Below are positions 31,020-42,854 of a DNA stretch of 64,000 bases, piece after piece. Source of the stretch: Emydura subglobosa (taxonomy: Eukaryota; Chordata; Testudines; Chelidae); contig ML679959.1 of NCBI GenBank assembly GCA_007922225.1, positions 23,720,118-23,784,117 on the forward strand, in the 5' to 3' direction. The translations under genes were made by a program, and so were the position numbers. The notes below the pieces were generated by a model. It was not told the origin of the DNA. It searched no databases and saw only the letters and a program-made list of their open reading frames with translations. The first letter of the stretch is position 1; the number at the start of each line of letters is the position of its first letter.

Positions 31020-31595
31020 CTAGTTTAAAGCTCTCTTCATCAGTTGTGCCAGCCTCCATTCCAGAAGTGCATTTCCCTCCCTACTCAGGTGAAGTCCATC
31101 CCAAGAGAACAGTCCTCTGTCCATGAATGCCTCCCAGTGACCATACATCCCAAAGCCCTCCTTGTAGAACCACTGCCTGAGCCATCTGTTGATCAGCAGA
31201 AACTTGTCACGCCTGTGTTGTCCTCCTCTAGGGACAGGCAGAATCCCACTGAAGATCACCTGAGCCTCCATTTCCTTAAGAGTCTTCCCCAGCCTGGCAT
31301 AGTCTCCCTTGATATGTTCTAGCGAGAATCTGGCCGTATCATTTGTACCAACATGAAGGACAATCAGTGGATTCTTTCCCGCTTCCGTTAGGATCCTCTT
31401 CAGCCTCAGGTCCACATCCCATATCCCAGCACCTGGCAGACAGCACACCCTTCTGTTCTCCCTTCTGTTCTCCAGATCAGCTCTGGTTACAGGCCTGTCT
31501 GTTCTTCTCAGCAGAGAATCCCCAATCACGTAGACTTGCCTTTTCCTGGTGACGGTGCAATTCTCCAGCCTATCCCCTGTTCTTTCTGACTGCAA
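31020..31595 (-). pseudogene. CR1 ORF1 C-terminal part: SGNH/GDSL esterase domain
   Basis: This 191-codon open frame contains all SGNH hydrolase blocks: V-I-G-D-S-L-L-R-R (nucleophile Ser) near residue 25, L-H-V-G-T-N-D-T (oxyanion Asn) near residue 80, and S-W-D-G-L-H-L-S (catalytic Asp/His) near residue 166. Esterase domains are known in CR1 ORF1 proteins. This piece looks intact through the catalytic triad, but its parent element is dead and the N-terminal coiled-coil part is in another frame. Confidence 0.85.
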
Positions 31596-31673
31596 GTCAT
31601 CTTGTCCTTTGCAATGCTCTGCAACAATTCCTGTATCTTCCTGGAGCTCTTATTTGGTTGTATCTCCATTGGC

Positions 31674-31985
31674 TTATCTTCTCTTCTTACTTGCCCTCCC
31701 ACCTTCAGTAACCGCGTGCTGTGCCCCTTCTTCATTTTCCAACTCTGCAAACCTGTTTCTGAGCTCTATTTCTCCTTCACTAGCCTGTCTTTTCCTCTGC
31801 CAGGTTCTTGCAGTCACATGCTTCCACTGGCCACTTTTCTCACCCAGCATTCCCCCCTCAGAGTTGGTTGGTCCTGCTTCCATCTGCAGATCTGGGTTTT
31901 TCCCTTCAGCTTCCTCATTCCTTTGCTCCATCATCTGCTCGAACCCCCTTCTAAACTCAACCAGAGTTCCCACCTGCATCTCCAA
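31674..31985 (-). pseudogene. CR1 ORF1 N-terminal, coiled-coil-like part
   Basis: A Glu/Arg/Lys-rich frame (F-R-R-G-F-E-Q-M-M-E-Q-R-N-E-E-A...) with the heptad-like spacing of an RNA-binding ORF1 leader. It is upstream of, and out of frame with, the esterase part. Confidence 0.6.
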
Positions 31986-32585
31986 CCCTCAAATCTTCTC
32001 TTCCATCAGCTCTATGAGGCGACACTTCATACAAACAAAGCTCTTTTGAGGTACCCCCTCCAGGATCATGTACATCCCGCAGTTTCCACATCCAGTCATC
32101 TTCATTGTCTCTACCACTACCGCCTTCTGTATCTGTCGTAGCCTTTCCCCCTACTTCCTGTCAGTCAGACACACAGAAACAAAAAAACCCAGCAAAACCA
32201 GCCCCAACGAGCACCCCAACAATACCAGAACACCACACACTCCCTCCCCAAACTCCCACTCCCCTGTTTTCAGCTCCGTTTGCTGGTTCCAGTGCTGCTG
32301 CAACTGTGCCTGTGCCAATGCCACTGCACAATTGAGTGGCTGCCTTTATAGGCCCCCTAATTAGGGTCAGCTGTTCTCATTACATCACCCAGTACCTGCT
32401 CCTGAAAACTGAAGGGAAAAAAAAGAAAAGAAAACAAAAACAAAGACACACAACTCCCCAAAACTCACCCCCTGCCCGTAAGGCCCACTCAAACTCCCCT
32501 GTTTTCAGCTCTGTTTGCTGGCTCCTGTGTTTAAAGAAACCTCTAATTTTCTCCACTTCTCTCTCTCCTTCCCAAAATTAGAAGG

Positions 32586-33508
32586 CCTAAAAATAGAATA
32601 AAAAGTCACTACATAGTAAAGAGAAAATTAGGCGCTGGATCTGTGCAGCAGCATTGGGAGCTGGTGGGGTTTTGTTTAATATTCGCAATGTAAATTTTTA
32701 AAGAATGGTTGCACAGTTCAAAGATATCATTGCATAAATGTGTCATTTGGCCTGCTGGAGAAGGTCATCTCAGATGAACCTTGTGTGTGTTTGCATATTA
32801 CGTGCAGTGATGCTGATTTACTTGAAAACAGGATGTAGATTTTTCCCTACATCATTTCCCCTTTTACAGAGCAGGTTTTACCAGGTCTTAATTTGAACCT
32901 GATGGAGACACTGAGTTACAAGGGAATCTGAAGAGCAAATTATTGGTCAGCTGGTTTCCCAGTAACCTGCCATGCACAAACAATAGTAGGATGCCTTTCC
33001 AAGGTACATAATAGAAGAGTCCAACAAGGAAAGGAAGCCTTGAAAACATGTTGTGTCTGACTGACTATAAATAAATAAGCCAAAGAGGATGGTTTTAAAA
33101 GCTTGACTCTTTTCTGGATCATAATTTATGTAGAGATTGTCTGCTCTTTATTTCATTCTTTTGAATCTTCGCTGTAGAAACCCTGTTGTTTTTTTAAATT
33201 TACCTATTATCTTCCCTCTAATCTTGATGAGAGAGAAATCTCCATGCAGAGCATATAAAAATACAATTCCTCACATGACGAAATGGTTGCATTAATGGAG
33301 ATTCTGCAGGGATGCCTGGGCTAGGTCCATTACAATTCTAAGGACCTCACAGAATCTGACAGACTTTTCTTTCGTTAGGTTTGATTTTATTATTTTTATT
33401 TAATTCTATAAGTGAAAGAGATATGCAGATTTATTACAAATAATAAATACTTTAATATTCAAAACGTTATACAAAATTTACTTAACTAATCCTTACCTCA
33501 CCCCTGTA
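32586..33508. other. non-coding region
   Basis: AT-rich, with no recognisable feature. Confidence 0.5.
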
Positions 33509-33712
33509 AGAGACAAGGTCTGTGAGGCAGTATGTTTTATCGGGCCAACTTCTGTTGGAGGAAGAGACAAACTTTCAAGCTTCACAGAGTTCTTCTTTGT
33601 GAAGCGTGAAAAGTTGTCTCTTCCACCAACAGAAGTTGGTCCAGTAAAAGATATTAGCTCACCTACCTTGTTTCTCTTATATCCTGGGATCAACACGGCT
33701 ACAAGAAACATT
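33509..33712. repeat. palindromic repeat of the 'ggaccaacttctgttgg' family
   Basis: The left arm (33511-33585) and right arm (about 33600-33683) are inverted copies: each contains agacaa.gt, ttttat/ct-gg-ccaacttctgttgg, and aagagacaa. The tail 'tatcctgggatcaacacggctac' is shared with 42690-42815, and the head with 58960-59105. As single-stranded DNA this would fold into a long hairpin. Confidence 0.75.
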
Positions 33713-33732
33713 GCAATCATCCCTGTAAAACA

Positions 33733-33845
33733 GGTAAGCTTTATTACCTCCATTTTACAAACAGTGAAAATGGAGCAGAGAGGTTATAATTGTGGAGTTC
33801 CTGGCCCACAATCTGATGTTCAGATCATTAGACCATGGCTCTGAA
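33733..33845 (-). repeat. MIR-like SINE remnant
   Basis: 'attacctccattttacaaacagt', 'gcagagaggttataa' and 'ttagaccatggctctgaa' are in the order of a reversed MIR. Confidence 0.6.
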
Positions 33846-35371
33846 CACTGGGATTTATAATTTTTCCCCTCTTCTCCCAACCCTCCTGTCAAGCCCTGGT
33901 AGCTGGGCTTGCCATTGGAAGGTTCTGCATGGAAGGAAATCTCCCTGTTCATGTCTAAGGCTGTGGAGTGGTAGCAAAGCCGCTCAATAGCTGCTACTGC
34001 AGTTCCAAGAGTACAGTGTCTTTCACCCCAGGTGCACAATGGATGGTGGATAAAAATTCTTTTCTGCTGCTGCTACTGGCTCAAAGTGGGACTTAAGGGG
34101 GCTTCTGTAATCAACCAGTCTTTGCTCATCCGAAGATCTCCAGCTGCTTTTACAAAGTGTTATGTCACTACTGTTTCGATTCTAAGATCCTTATTTTCAT
34201 GTGCATAATAGCAGTTTAATCAGAAATCCAGGCCCCAGTGTGCTAGGCACTGCACGAACATGTAGTTCAAATGGGAATTATTATTACTGAAAAAACTATC
34301 TATTCGAATTGCATTTATCGCCCCTCAAGTGTGCACTGACAAAATGATCGGTGCAAAATTTAGTCACTCATTAAGATCAGAACGTTTCCATCAGGGACAT
34401 GGACGTGATTCTAGAGGTATTAAACCAGGTATTTTTTTCTTCCAGTCTCAAGAAAACAACTTATACTGAGGGACAAATTTTCCCTTTGCCTCTTGGCAAG
34501 CTCAGGTGAACAGGCTTGGCACAGACTGTTTCTCTCCTGTTCAGAATTACATGCTAGGTAGGATCTCAGCAGCACAATCTTCATCATAAGAGACAGCCTG
34601 CAGTGATGAGGTATTCTTACTTCACAACAATGCATTCTCTTACGAAACTATTGACAGAATAATACAGCGCACTACATTAAGGGCATTCAGTGAGACTCTG
34701 AACCTCCCTAACAGAGCTGCAATCAAGGTGCTTTACAGTATGATTGTGTATAGACACAAAAATATACAAGTTTTAATAGAGAAACTCACACACCCCTCCA
34801 CAGGGGATCCAGTGACACCTGAGATGTTCTAATGGTCTGGAAATTGGTGGTGACATCCCTCCAGCTGGGGTGGAATATTCTCTGAGTCTTCCTTGATGTA
34901 ATGAGACAGTGAGAGTGTAACCTGACACCTGCTGCAGGGATGTCACCTTCAAGGAAAAATACACTGCATCTATTGACACAACTGTTGTTGCCAACAGGCA
35001 GCCGCTTTTTTTGTTGTTTTGTTTCTGTATGCTCCAGAATACGATGGGGTATAAAGTCACTCATGCTGGTCAACATAAAGGAGACCCTCACCCTGGTATC
35101 TGGTACGTGTGTAAAATTCAGATTCAAAGTGCAAACTCAAGTCATTTTCTAAGGACAAGGGCACTGCAGTATAAAAAACAAAAGCCCCCAGGAAATGGAG
35201 CAAAAAACTATTCCATTGTTTCCTTGACCCAGTCTTCTCCTGGGTGTTTCCAGCTGTTATGTTAGAAACGAATCCCAAAGCTTAAACAGACCAGTCAGTG
35301 AAAGGACCAAGAGACCACAAACTGAAAAACAAAAGACCATAAGCAAATCACGTAGCTCAAGGGATGGTTTA
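33846..35371. other. non-coding region
   Basis: I could not recognise any exon or repeat family. The overlapping minus-strand frames at 34773-35127 have no family motif. Confidence 0.45.
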
Positions 35372-35842
35372 GAGCTGGCTGGAAAATGGAAATTTCCCAT
35401 GAACAATTTTGATTATTTTTTTTTGGGGGGGGGGGGGGAATTCGGAGTCGAAAATTAAAAAAAAAATTAAAAAAATCAAAATATTCACCATTTTTCAGAG
35501 GAGGAAAAATTTTGAAAAAATTCCCTTTCACTTCTCCCAAAATGGAAAATTCCTAGGGCAGCTGCCTGTCCGTGCTGCCTTACTTCCTGAGAAGTTGGGC
35601 AGCCCAGGAACAGAGATGACCGGGGTGTCAGGGAATCAGGTCCCATGCAGCTGCTGCCTAGTGTTGCCCGACTCCCCAGAGGAGCAGCTGCCCAGAGAGC
35701 CAGGGGAACCCAGCCTGGCAGCAAACCAGGCAGGCCACAGTTCAATTAAATCAGCACATTCTCACAGAGTGCTTCAATTCCATCAAATCTGCATTTTTTT
35801 TTTGACAGAAAACTGTTCTGCTGGAACATTTTCAACCAGCTC
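35372..35842. mobile_element. TA-flanked DNA transposon (471 bp)
   Basis: The ends 'gagctggctggaaaatgga' and the reverse complement 'gagctggttgaaaatgttcc' are inverted repeats, each flanked by TA (35370-35371 and 35843-35844). A TA target duplication suggests a Tc1/mariner-like non-autonomous element. The interior has a T9/G12-type homopolymer run at about 35415-35440 and a GC-richer core with open frames that are not genes. Confidence 0.65.
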
Positions 35843-36296
35843 TACTGATATCTCAATCCAGTGAAGTCAAGGGGAAGACTCTCATTCACTTCAATGGACC
35901 GTGGATCAGGTCCCAAGTTCGAAACAGGTACTAGTAGACTTCCTAGAACCACAAGTTCAAATCTCAGTAAAGGATAACTCTGTCCTTTCTCCTTCAAAGA
36001 CAGGTAACATGAACACCATGTAGCTTATTCTATGTGGCTCTTCTGGATGAAACCTTGTAAATAGAAATCCTCTCTTCTATGCATGAATATCAACAGACGT
36101 TCTCTATTAGAGGAGAGATTTTCCTGGTTCGCTTAGCCAAAATTTCCAGTGTCTCCACTGCAATGCTGCATGGTCACCGCAGAAGTAGCCCCCTTTAAGT
36201 GGTTTTGTGTGCATTATATATAGTCAGTGAGGCCAATGGGATTTAGATCAGGTTCTTGACAGTTAGGGCACTAAGTCATCCGTCCAGCTTTATGAC

Positions 36297-36731
36297 TGTC
36301 ACACAGAAGGTGAAGGTGTAAGTGGTAAGTCCTAGTGGTCAGAGCAGAACCAGAGGGCAGAACTGCAAGCCAATAGTCGAAGCCACAAGTCAGGAGCCAA
36401 AGGGCAGAGCCGGAGGTGTGGTAAGAAGACAAGCCAGTGGTCAGAACCGGGAGTTAGGAATCAGGAGTGCAGAGGAAGGCGAAGATTAGACCTGGAGTGG
36501 AGCAGGCAAGGGCAGAGCAAGAGCTGGACAGGAAGCATGTCTGGCTCAGCTGCAGGCATGGGATGCATTGAGCAGTCACTGTGCGGCTGCTGTTCTATCG
36601 GGCTTAAATGATGAGCTCTTGGCTCTTCTGGTCAATCAGGGAGCACAGTCCCTTAGTGCAGGTTTATTGGGCCCAGCCAACCTCACGGGGTTGCTAGTCA
36701 ACTGAGCCTGGACACAGCTGAATTCCTGACA
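36297..36731. mobile_element. LTR-like repeat with tandem GGTCAGA-type core
   Basis: The unit begins tgtcacacag and ends attcctgaca (TG...CA). It carries degenerate tandem units such as 'agtggtcagagcagaacc', 'caagtcaggagccaa' and 'agtggtcagaaccgggag'. It shares design with 25060-25502. Flanking 5-mers (atgac/gtgat) match poorly. Confidence 0.4.
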
Positions 36732-36874
36732 GTGATCTGCATTTCTTTAACTCATCATCTTTATTTTTCTGTTATGATCTTCCAGAACTTCACTGTCTGG
36801 TCTCCTTAAACCTTCAATTAAATATTAAATCTCAATTATCTCCAATGATAAAGGCCTGATTATGTCCCTATGCA

Positions 36875-37700
36875 ATAAGAACATAAGAATGACCATACTA
36901 AGTCAGACCAGTGGACCATCTAGCCAAGTATCCTGTCTCCAACAGCGGTCAGTGCCAGAGCTTAGGAGAGCATGTACAAAACAGGGTAATTTTTGGAGAG
37001 ATCCCCCCACCCCATCATCCCCACCTGCCTGCTGATGAACAAAGAGTTAGGGTCACTCCAAGCATGGGGTTACATCCCTGATCATCTTGGCCAATACCCA
37101 CTGATGGGCCTATCCTCCTGAATTTATTCTTTTTTGAACCCACCTATACATTTGGCCATCACAACAACCCATGGCAATGAGTTCCACAGGTTAATGTTGC
37201 ATTGTATTAAAAAAAAAAAAAACTTCCTCTTGTTTGTATTAAACCTGCTGCCTATTAATTTCATCGGGTGACCCTGGTTTTTGTCTTTTTGGAAACACTT
37301 CTCTATTCACTTTTTCTACACCATTCATGATTTTAAAAACCTCTATCATATCCCCCCTTAATTGCCTCTTTTTTAAACTGAGCAGTCCTAATCTTTTTAG
37401 TTTCTCCTAATATGAAAGCCATTTCAATACTCTTGATCATCTTTGTTTCTCTTCTCTGAACCTCAAAGTGAGGGTGCACTATAGATTTATACAGAAGAAT
37501 GATGTTTTCTGTTTTATTTTCTATCCTTTTCCTAATTCTTCCTAAAATTCTGTTAGCTTTTTAAACTGCTGCTGCACATTGAGCTGAAGTTTTCAGAGAA
37601 CTAACCATGGTGATTCCAAGATCTCCTTCTTCAGAGGTAACAATTTAGATTCAATTTAGATTTCATTATAGATGTGTAGTTGGAATTATTTTTTCCTGTG
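36875..37700 (-). mobile_element. CR1 LINE 3' fragment (about 0.8 kb)
   Basis: The 3' tail reads in reverse 'aataagaacataagaatgac' and 'catctagccaagtatcctgt'. Next come 'gttccacaggttaatgttg', 'ctattcactttttctacacc' and 'aagatctccttcttcagagg', all in CR1 order. It contains an A-run at 37207-37221. Confidence 0.9.
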
Positions 37701-38724
37701 TGTAGCTGTCAGGCAACTCCCCAATGTTCCCTTTCACTTACATTCTTCTTCTATTTCTTCCATTGTGATTTGGCCTTGTACATGGTGTAAATACATCCTA
37801 TACTGATAATCCTCTCTGATGTACTATTTAAAAGGAGTTCACTATTGGCCTTTTGAAGCCATAGTTAAGGTGCATCTGTTAGTCCTCCTTAGCTGGGACA
37901 AAGAGGACGGTGATTGAATTACACCTCAGCACCTAAAGCATTCACGTTTCAAATTTAAAATAATCCAGTGAGCACACACTCTGCTGTTGTAAACTTGAGA
38001 GTCCATAGAGATTTCAGTCTACCAGAAAAAGGCCATCCTCAAACAGGGACGTGGTAGGGAGGCGTCTGGGAAAGAAGTCTGTGACAAATGTGTATGCAAA
38101 GGGCACTGAAATTTATTTAGGAGGCGTGATCACCAGCAAAATAAACTACTTCAAATTTTTTTATTGAAGAAGCTCATTCTTTCCCTACTCAGCTAACAAG
38201 GCGGGTCCATCAAAACCAGTCATGAGTTTACTGAGCATTTGTTCAAGTGTTTGCCATATAAATACATTGTTTTCCTGCCCCAGTGACCGTGATAAACAGG
38301 ATTAAACAGAACTGATGCTTTCTCTCTTTTCCTAGCCAAAGGCTCCATTTGTTGTCACCAGACTGGTCTCAGAGTCTACATGCATTATCACCTGCTTATA
38401 TGGGATTTGACCCTGAAGGTGCTAGCTAAGGTATGTACAAACAAGCTGGGGGACCTGGAACAATGTGAAGTCTCAAAAGGAAGATTTGGGAAATTCTTGT
38501 TTATGCTAAGGACAAATGAACCATTCAATTTACTTGGGCAAGTTTATTGGTAAAGGTCTCATCAAAGGGCTTGACCCAAGAGTGGGAGTAGAGAGATATC
38601 ATGTGCTTCAGCAGAGAGATTGAGAATGACCTCGTACCTGGGAGTCCTTACTTTGTTAAATTCCCTGTGCAATGAGTTTTAATCCACCTTAGGAACTAGA
38701 GGACCAAGACATCTGAGAGTTTAA

Positions 38725-38860
38725 CTCAACTCCATTGGAGCCAGGAACACCCCAATTTTACTCCCAGCTCTGACACTGCTTCCCTTTGCAACCTTGGACA
38801 AATCTCTCCACTTTGTCTCAATTGCCCCATTTGCGTTATCTGGTTGTGTTAGAGCTGTCT
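38725..38860 (+). repeat. MIR-like SINE remnant
   Basis: 'actcccagctctgacactgc', 'ttgcaaccttggacaaatct' and 'ttgtctcaattgccccattt' are in MIR order, plus strand. Confidence 0.6.
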
Positions 38861-39361
38861 AGTTCTCAGCCCTCAAGAAGTAGATAGGCAGATCGTCAGC
38901 ATGCAAGGTGAAGTCCATTGTGCAGTCGTAAATATGTGCACGCTGAAGATGAAAAGGGGGAGCATAGCTAGGCCAAAGCTCAATGTTTTTGAAAATCCCA
39001 TCTTATAGCTTTAGATTGTAAATACTGGAAGTGTCAGGCTACAGCCACTGCCAGGACAGGGCATAGAAGGCCCCACCATTTGAACTGACCTGATCCATCC
39101 GCTCTGAATTGTCCCCTCAGTTATGCAGGGAGTTTTTAAATGGAAGCATATATCAAACAGACAAGCAGGAATGACAATCCATTAGATATGTAGTTTACAT
39201 AATAAGGCCAAGGGCATCTTATTTTACTGAGAACTGTTAGCATTCAGGAAAATAGATATTCAAAGCCAAGAGGTAGGACTTTTGATATAGATTTTTTTCC
39301 CCATGACTAATTAATTAATTACTAAATGCTCAACTACCACAGTGATGAGTGTGGGTTGGAT

Positions 39362-39475
39362 CAGTGGTTCCCAACCTGTGACCCGGGGACCGAAAGTGGC
39401 CTGCGGGGTCTTTCAAAGTGGCCCGCCGCTCCCCCTCCCGCCGGTTGCAGAAGGGAGCCACTGCCTAGGTAGCCA
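39362..39475 (+). mobile_element. hAT-type element, left end only
   Basis: It begins 'cagtggttcccaacctgtga', a hAT-like terminus, then a GC-rich block shared with about 5206-5272. No matching right end or target duplication is found. Confidence 0.45.
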
Positions 39476-41350
39476 GGTGTACATAACAAGACTTTCAAAA
39501 GTGATCTCATGATTTTGGATGCCTACATTTCTAGGTACAGGCCCGGATTAAGGCATAGGCACATGCCTAGAGCCTCAGCCCCTGGGGTCATGTGTCTTCA
39601 GACTCTAAGCTTCTGTTAAAAAAGGAGAAAACGGTAAAAGTGTCTAGTGCTTATGGTTGTAAACAAACAAACCACAACTGAAATGAGAACTGAATGTAAC
39701 CCATGTAGTGATGTTTCCCGAGTCTAAAGGCAGCCTGAATCTACAGCTCTGAGAAATGCCCCATTCATCTTAATCGCTTGTTAACTGCACGCACAACCTC
39801 TTACTCTGGGGAAACCCCTGGCAGCACCACACTACTGGAGGAGTCTGTATGTGTATGTTCTCACTTCCACGACCCCATCTTAGTTCTGCTGCAGAAGGGT
39901 CAGCAAAAGCCCTGACGTACAAAGTCCTCTCCTACATTGCATGAATCCTTTCTCCTTCAAGACAGACCACAGCCCACTTGAAGACAGGTAGAGGTGGTCC
40001 AAACTCTCATAAGATCCAATGCATAGAGCCCTGGAGAGTATCACCCCAACAGTGCTTAAAAACCCCATAGAGGGGCAAGAAAATCCACAAACTTCCAACA
40101 CGGGGTTTTTTCCCAATTGGGAGGGTCTCCTAGTTGTTTCTTTTAGGGAGAGGATGGGAATACTTTGTGTCCTCCATAGAAATAAGGGTTTAGTGGCAAT
40201 TAGGAGGCTTCCAATTTGGACGTTTTGGGATACCCACAAGAGGTCCAAACCCTCCATGGAATTCTTGGGCCACCCATCCCCCAATGCAGCATGACCTTCT
40301 CAGGAACTGTGCTACAATGCAGTCCCTGCTGTCAGCTGCTTCTGAATTCCCACTCAGAAGGAGTTTCATTACCCAACCTTTTCTGATTTATGAAGTCCAA
40401 ACCATACAGTACAGGAGCTTCCATGGGATTAGAGGCAAGGGGGAGGATATGCCATAGAAATGCAGTTTCTACAACCTCCCTCCCCCTCATAGACCTGATC
40501 TGGCTTCCCTCTGCACATAGGAGCCAAGGGGATACTTGGGCCCTTTATTATCTTGAACCACAGTGCTGAGTCCATAGTTAACATTACAAGACCCTTCCTA
40601 TTCTGAGTCATAATTCTGAATCTACACAAGGGACCAAAACCAACCTTCTGATTGGTTTGAAATTCCCCATACTTATAGTAGTTGTGTATTGGAGGTGATT
40701 TTTTTGTGGGTGCTTTCTTGTTGAAAACCTGAAGGGAATTGGCTACGTCCATTTTCAGCGCCAGAGCTGTGACTTTTGGAGGAAACATCTAGCAATTATT
40801 CATCTGCACTTAAGCTGAACTTGTCACAGACGCGTCTTCCACGTCACGCACAGTATATGTTTCCATTCCTTTGTAGTCATAGCATGGCGTTGTCCTGTAT
40901 GTCAATTAGCCTAACTGAGGAGGAAACCTGATGGAGACAGGTAGTGATGGGGATTTCCCCAGGCAATGTCAGCCTAACGAATAACAGCTCCACTTAAGAA
41001 AAGGGAGTTTCGATAAAAGAGAAGACGTTGTAGGTTAAACAAAACAAAAACCCTAAACATTTCAGGTTGCTACAAAAAGAATTAGTAAAAGAAAAACCAG
41101 AAGCAGATGAGAGGGGGTGTAAAACAAACTACACCAGTAGAAATTAGTGTTTGACATAAGGGTTAAGGTTTTAATCACACTTACAACAGAAACTCAGGGC
41201 CAGTTTCAGAGGTTCTGATTAAGATGACGCAGCTGACAGATCAGTGAGTGGGTGTAAGTGTGAGAGGATCTAATTTTATTCTATTTGATATAAGTTCTCA
41301 TGCCACTTTCATCAGACAGTATCTCACCCCCTTCTGATAGTGCAGTAAAT

Positions 41351-41462
41351 CAGCGTTTTCAACGACCAGTCCATGGACCAGCGCTGGTCTCAGAGATCTC
41401 ACTGACAGAGTTTAGGAAGGCAGCAAGTCAGTCTCTGGCATCAAAAAGGTTGAGAAACATTG
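41351..41462. mobile_element. short hAT element (112 bp)
   Basis: The ends 'cagcgttttcaacgacc' and 'ggttgagaaacattg' are inverted repeats. The 8-bp flanks cagtaaat (41343-41350) and cattaaat (41463-41470) differ by one base. It is an internally deleted copy. Confidence 0.8.
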
Positions 41463-42689
41463 CATTAAATGATATGACTAACATCTGTAACATGGTTTGT
41501 TCTTTATATCACCCTCTCCCAAGGGAAAATAATTGTGTGTGCTGTATGAGGCTTTGTTTTGTAAGGGTTTTTTTTGTGTGGGGGGGGGGGGGGGTGAGGG
41601 GAGGGTTGTTTTTTGTTTAAATACATGGTGCTCTGTGTTTATATTAGAGAAGGAAGGTTGAAGAAGTGCACTGGGAATGAAAAGTGCTGAGGACGGTGGT
41701 AAAAGTCCTGTGAAAGTTTATTCTATAGCTTCAGACTTGACCCTGAGAAAGCTCTGTCTCATGCACATCTGAGTTTTATTATTATGGTGGAGGGTTCCAC
41801 TGTGCCTGAGGAGCAGAGTTGCCAGTCACAGTCTTCATCCAGAGCTTTTAGATCCTGAGCCATCTTTTAGATACCCTGGGCTAAGACCATTAAGTGCCTT
41901 GAAGATAAGGACCAAAGCCTTGAACTTGACTTGATAATCTATAGGAGTCAAAAGAGTCCAAAGGTGTAATTTGCATGCCAAAAAGGGTGTAGCAGCAGGA
42001 AAAAAAATAATAAGGGGTGCAAAGATGTATATTGAAGTAGGTAGAGTGCTTACTTTACTTTAACTGATCCCTTCTTGACGTGTAAATTGCAGTAGCTTAG
42101 ACATCTAAGCGCCATCCACTTCCTGACATATAATTTAGGCCACCTTTCACATCCCCTGAATTTAACCCTCAGAATTTAACAACACGCTGAGCTAAAGAGG
42201 AAAAGACATTGTTTGTTAAGGCTGCCAAGGCATAAAAGGAGTGAAAATTTCTTGGAAGACAACTTTATAGAGTAGGTGGCTTGGTTTCAAGCAAAGCTCT
42301 GCTATGGATTTAGAAGAATAAGGATGACACACAGGGCAGGAAACCTGACTTACCAGTCTCAGAGGGTGTGACAGATCTAACACAAGACTTGTGTATACTA
42401 GACTTTTTTGAGACGTCTCCAACCACTGCACTACCAGCAGGTGGGAGCGTTAGGACTCACGCAACCACTGGCATTTTTACCTTTAATTTAGACAACATGA
42501 GATTAAAAACACCTGTATACGGTGTACTCTAGTTTACCAAACGTTGCTATCAGCCATGGAGCTGCAGCAGATGGAGATCGTGGTCTCTTCTAACCCTAGG
42601 ATTCTAGTGCAGACACAAATAGTGTGCCTAAACGATGGCCGGCAGAGAAAGTCAGCAGAGCTGGGTCGCTGACAATGTGGGGGTGTGTG
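41463..42689. other. non-coding region
   Basis: A TG/G-run lies at 41570-41595. The segment at 41890-41960 ('ccttgaacttgacttgataat') resembles 52810-52870 and may be an old LINE tail. I see no gene. Confidence 0.4.
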
Positions 42690-42815
42690 TGTGTTTGAAG
42701 AACTCTGTGTAAGCTTGAAAGCTGGCCTCTCACATCCCCAGAAGTTGGTCCAGTAAAAGATATTACCTCGCCCACTTTGTGTCTCTGATATCCTGGGACC
42801 AACACGGCTGCTACA
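42690..42815 (-). repeat. 'ggaccaacttctgttgg'-family repeat copy
   Basis: 'agaagttggtccagtaaaag', 'atattacctcgcccactttg' and 'tcctgggaccaacacggctg' are shared with the right arm at 33640-33712. It is preceded by a short GT run (about 42679-42692). Confidence 0.7.
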
Positions 42816-42854
42816 ACACAGTGTATATTTTGGGGAGATAGGGTTAAAACTTGA

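Larger units (their letters stand above)
27935..32585 (-). mobile_element. near full-length CR1 LINE, inactive
   Basis: From right to left it has: a 5' untranslated region with an internal duplication (about 32150-32585), an ORF1 with coiled-coil-like and SGNH-hydrolase parts (31990-31020), an endonuclease (30924-29959), a reverse transcriptase (about 29900-28456) and a 3' tail beginning at about 27935 ('tctgaatcataaatttataa'). At about 4.6 kb it approaches the length expected of a full CR1. ORF2 is broken by several frameshifts and stops, so the copy cannot move. The exact 5' edge is uncertain. Confidence 0.85.
37701..41350. other. non-coding region
   Basis: It holds a plus-oriented MIR-like remnant (about 38725-38860) and the left end of a hAT-type element at 39362 ('cagtggttcccaacctgtga') that lacks a recognisable right end. 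The minus frame at 39880-40284 and the minus frame at 40429-40788 have no family motif, and I treat them as chance. Confidence 0.45.

Noticed and set aside
31549..32141. Plus-strand frames of 166-179 codons
   Set aside because: They are antisense to CR1 ORF1. The Ser/Leu/Pro richness is the shadow of a Glu/Arg-rich coiled coil.
39880..40284. 134-codon minus frame with a start codon
   Set aside because: No recognisable domain, no nearby promoter or splice context; compatible with chance.
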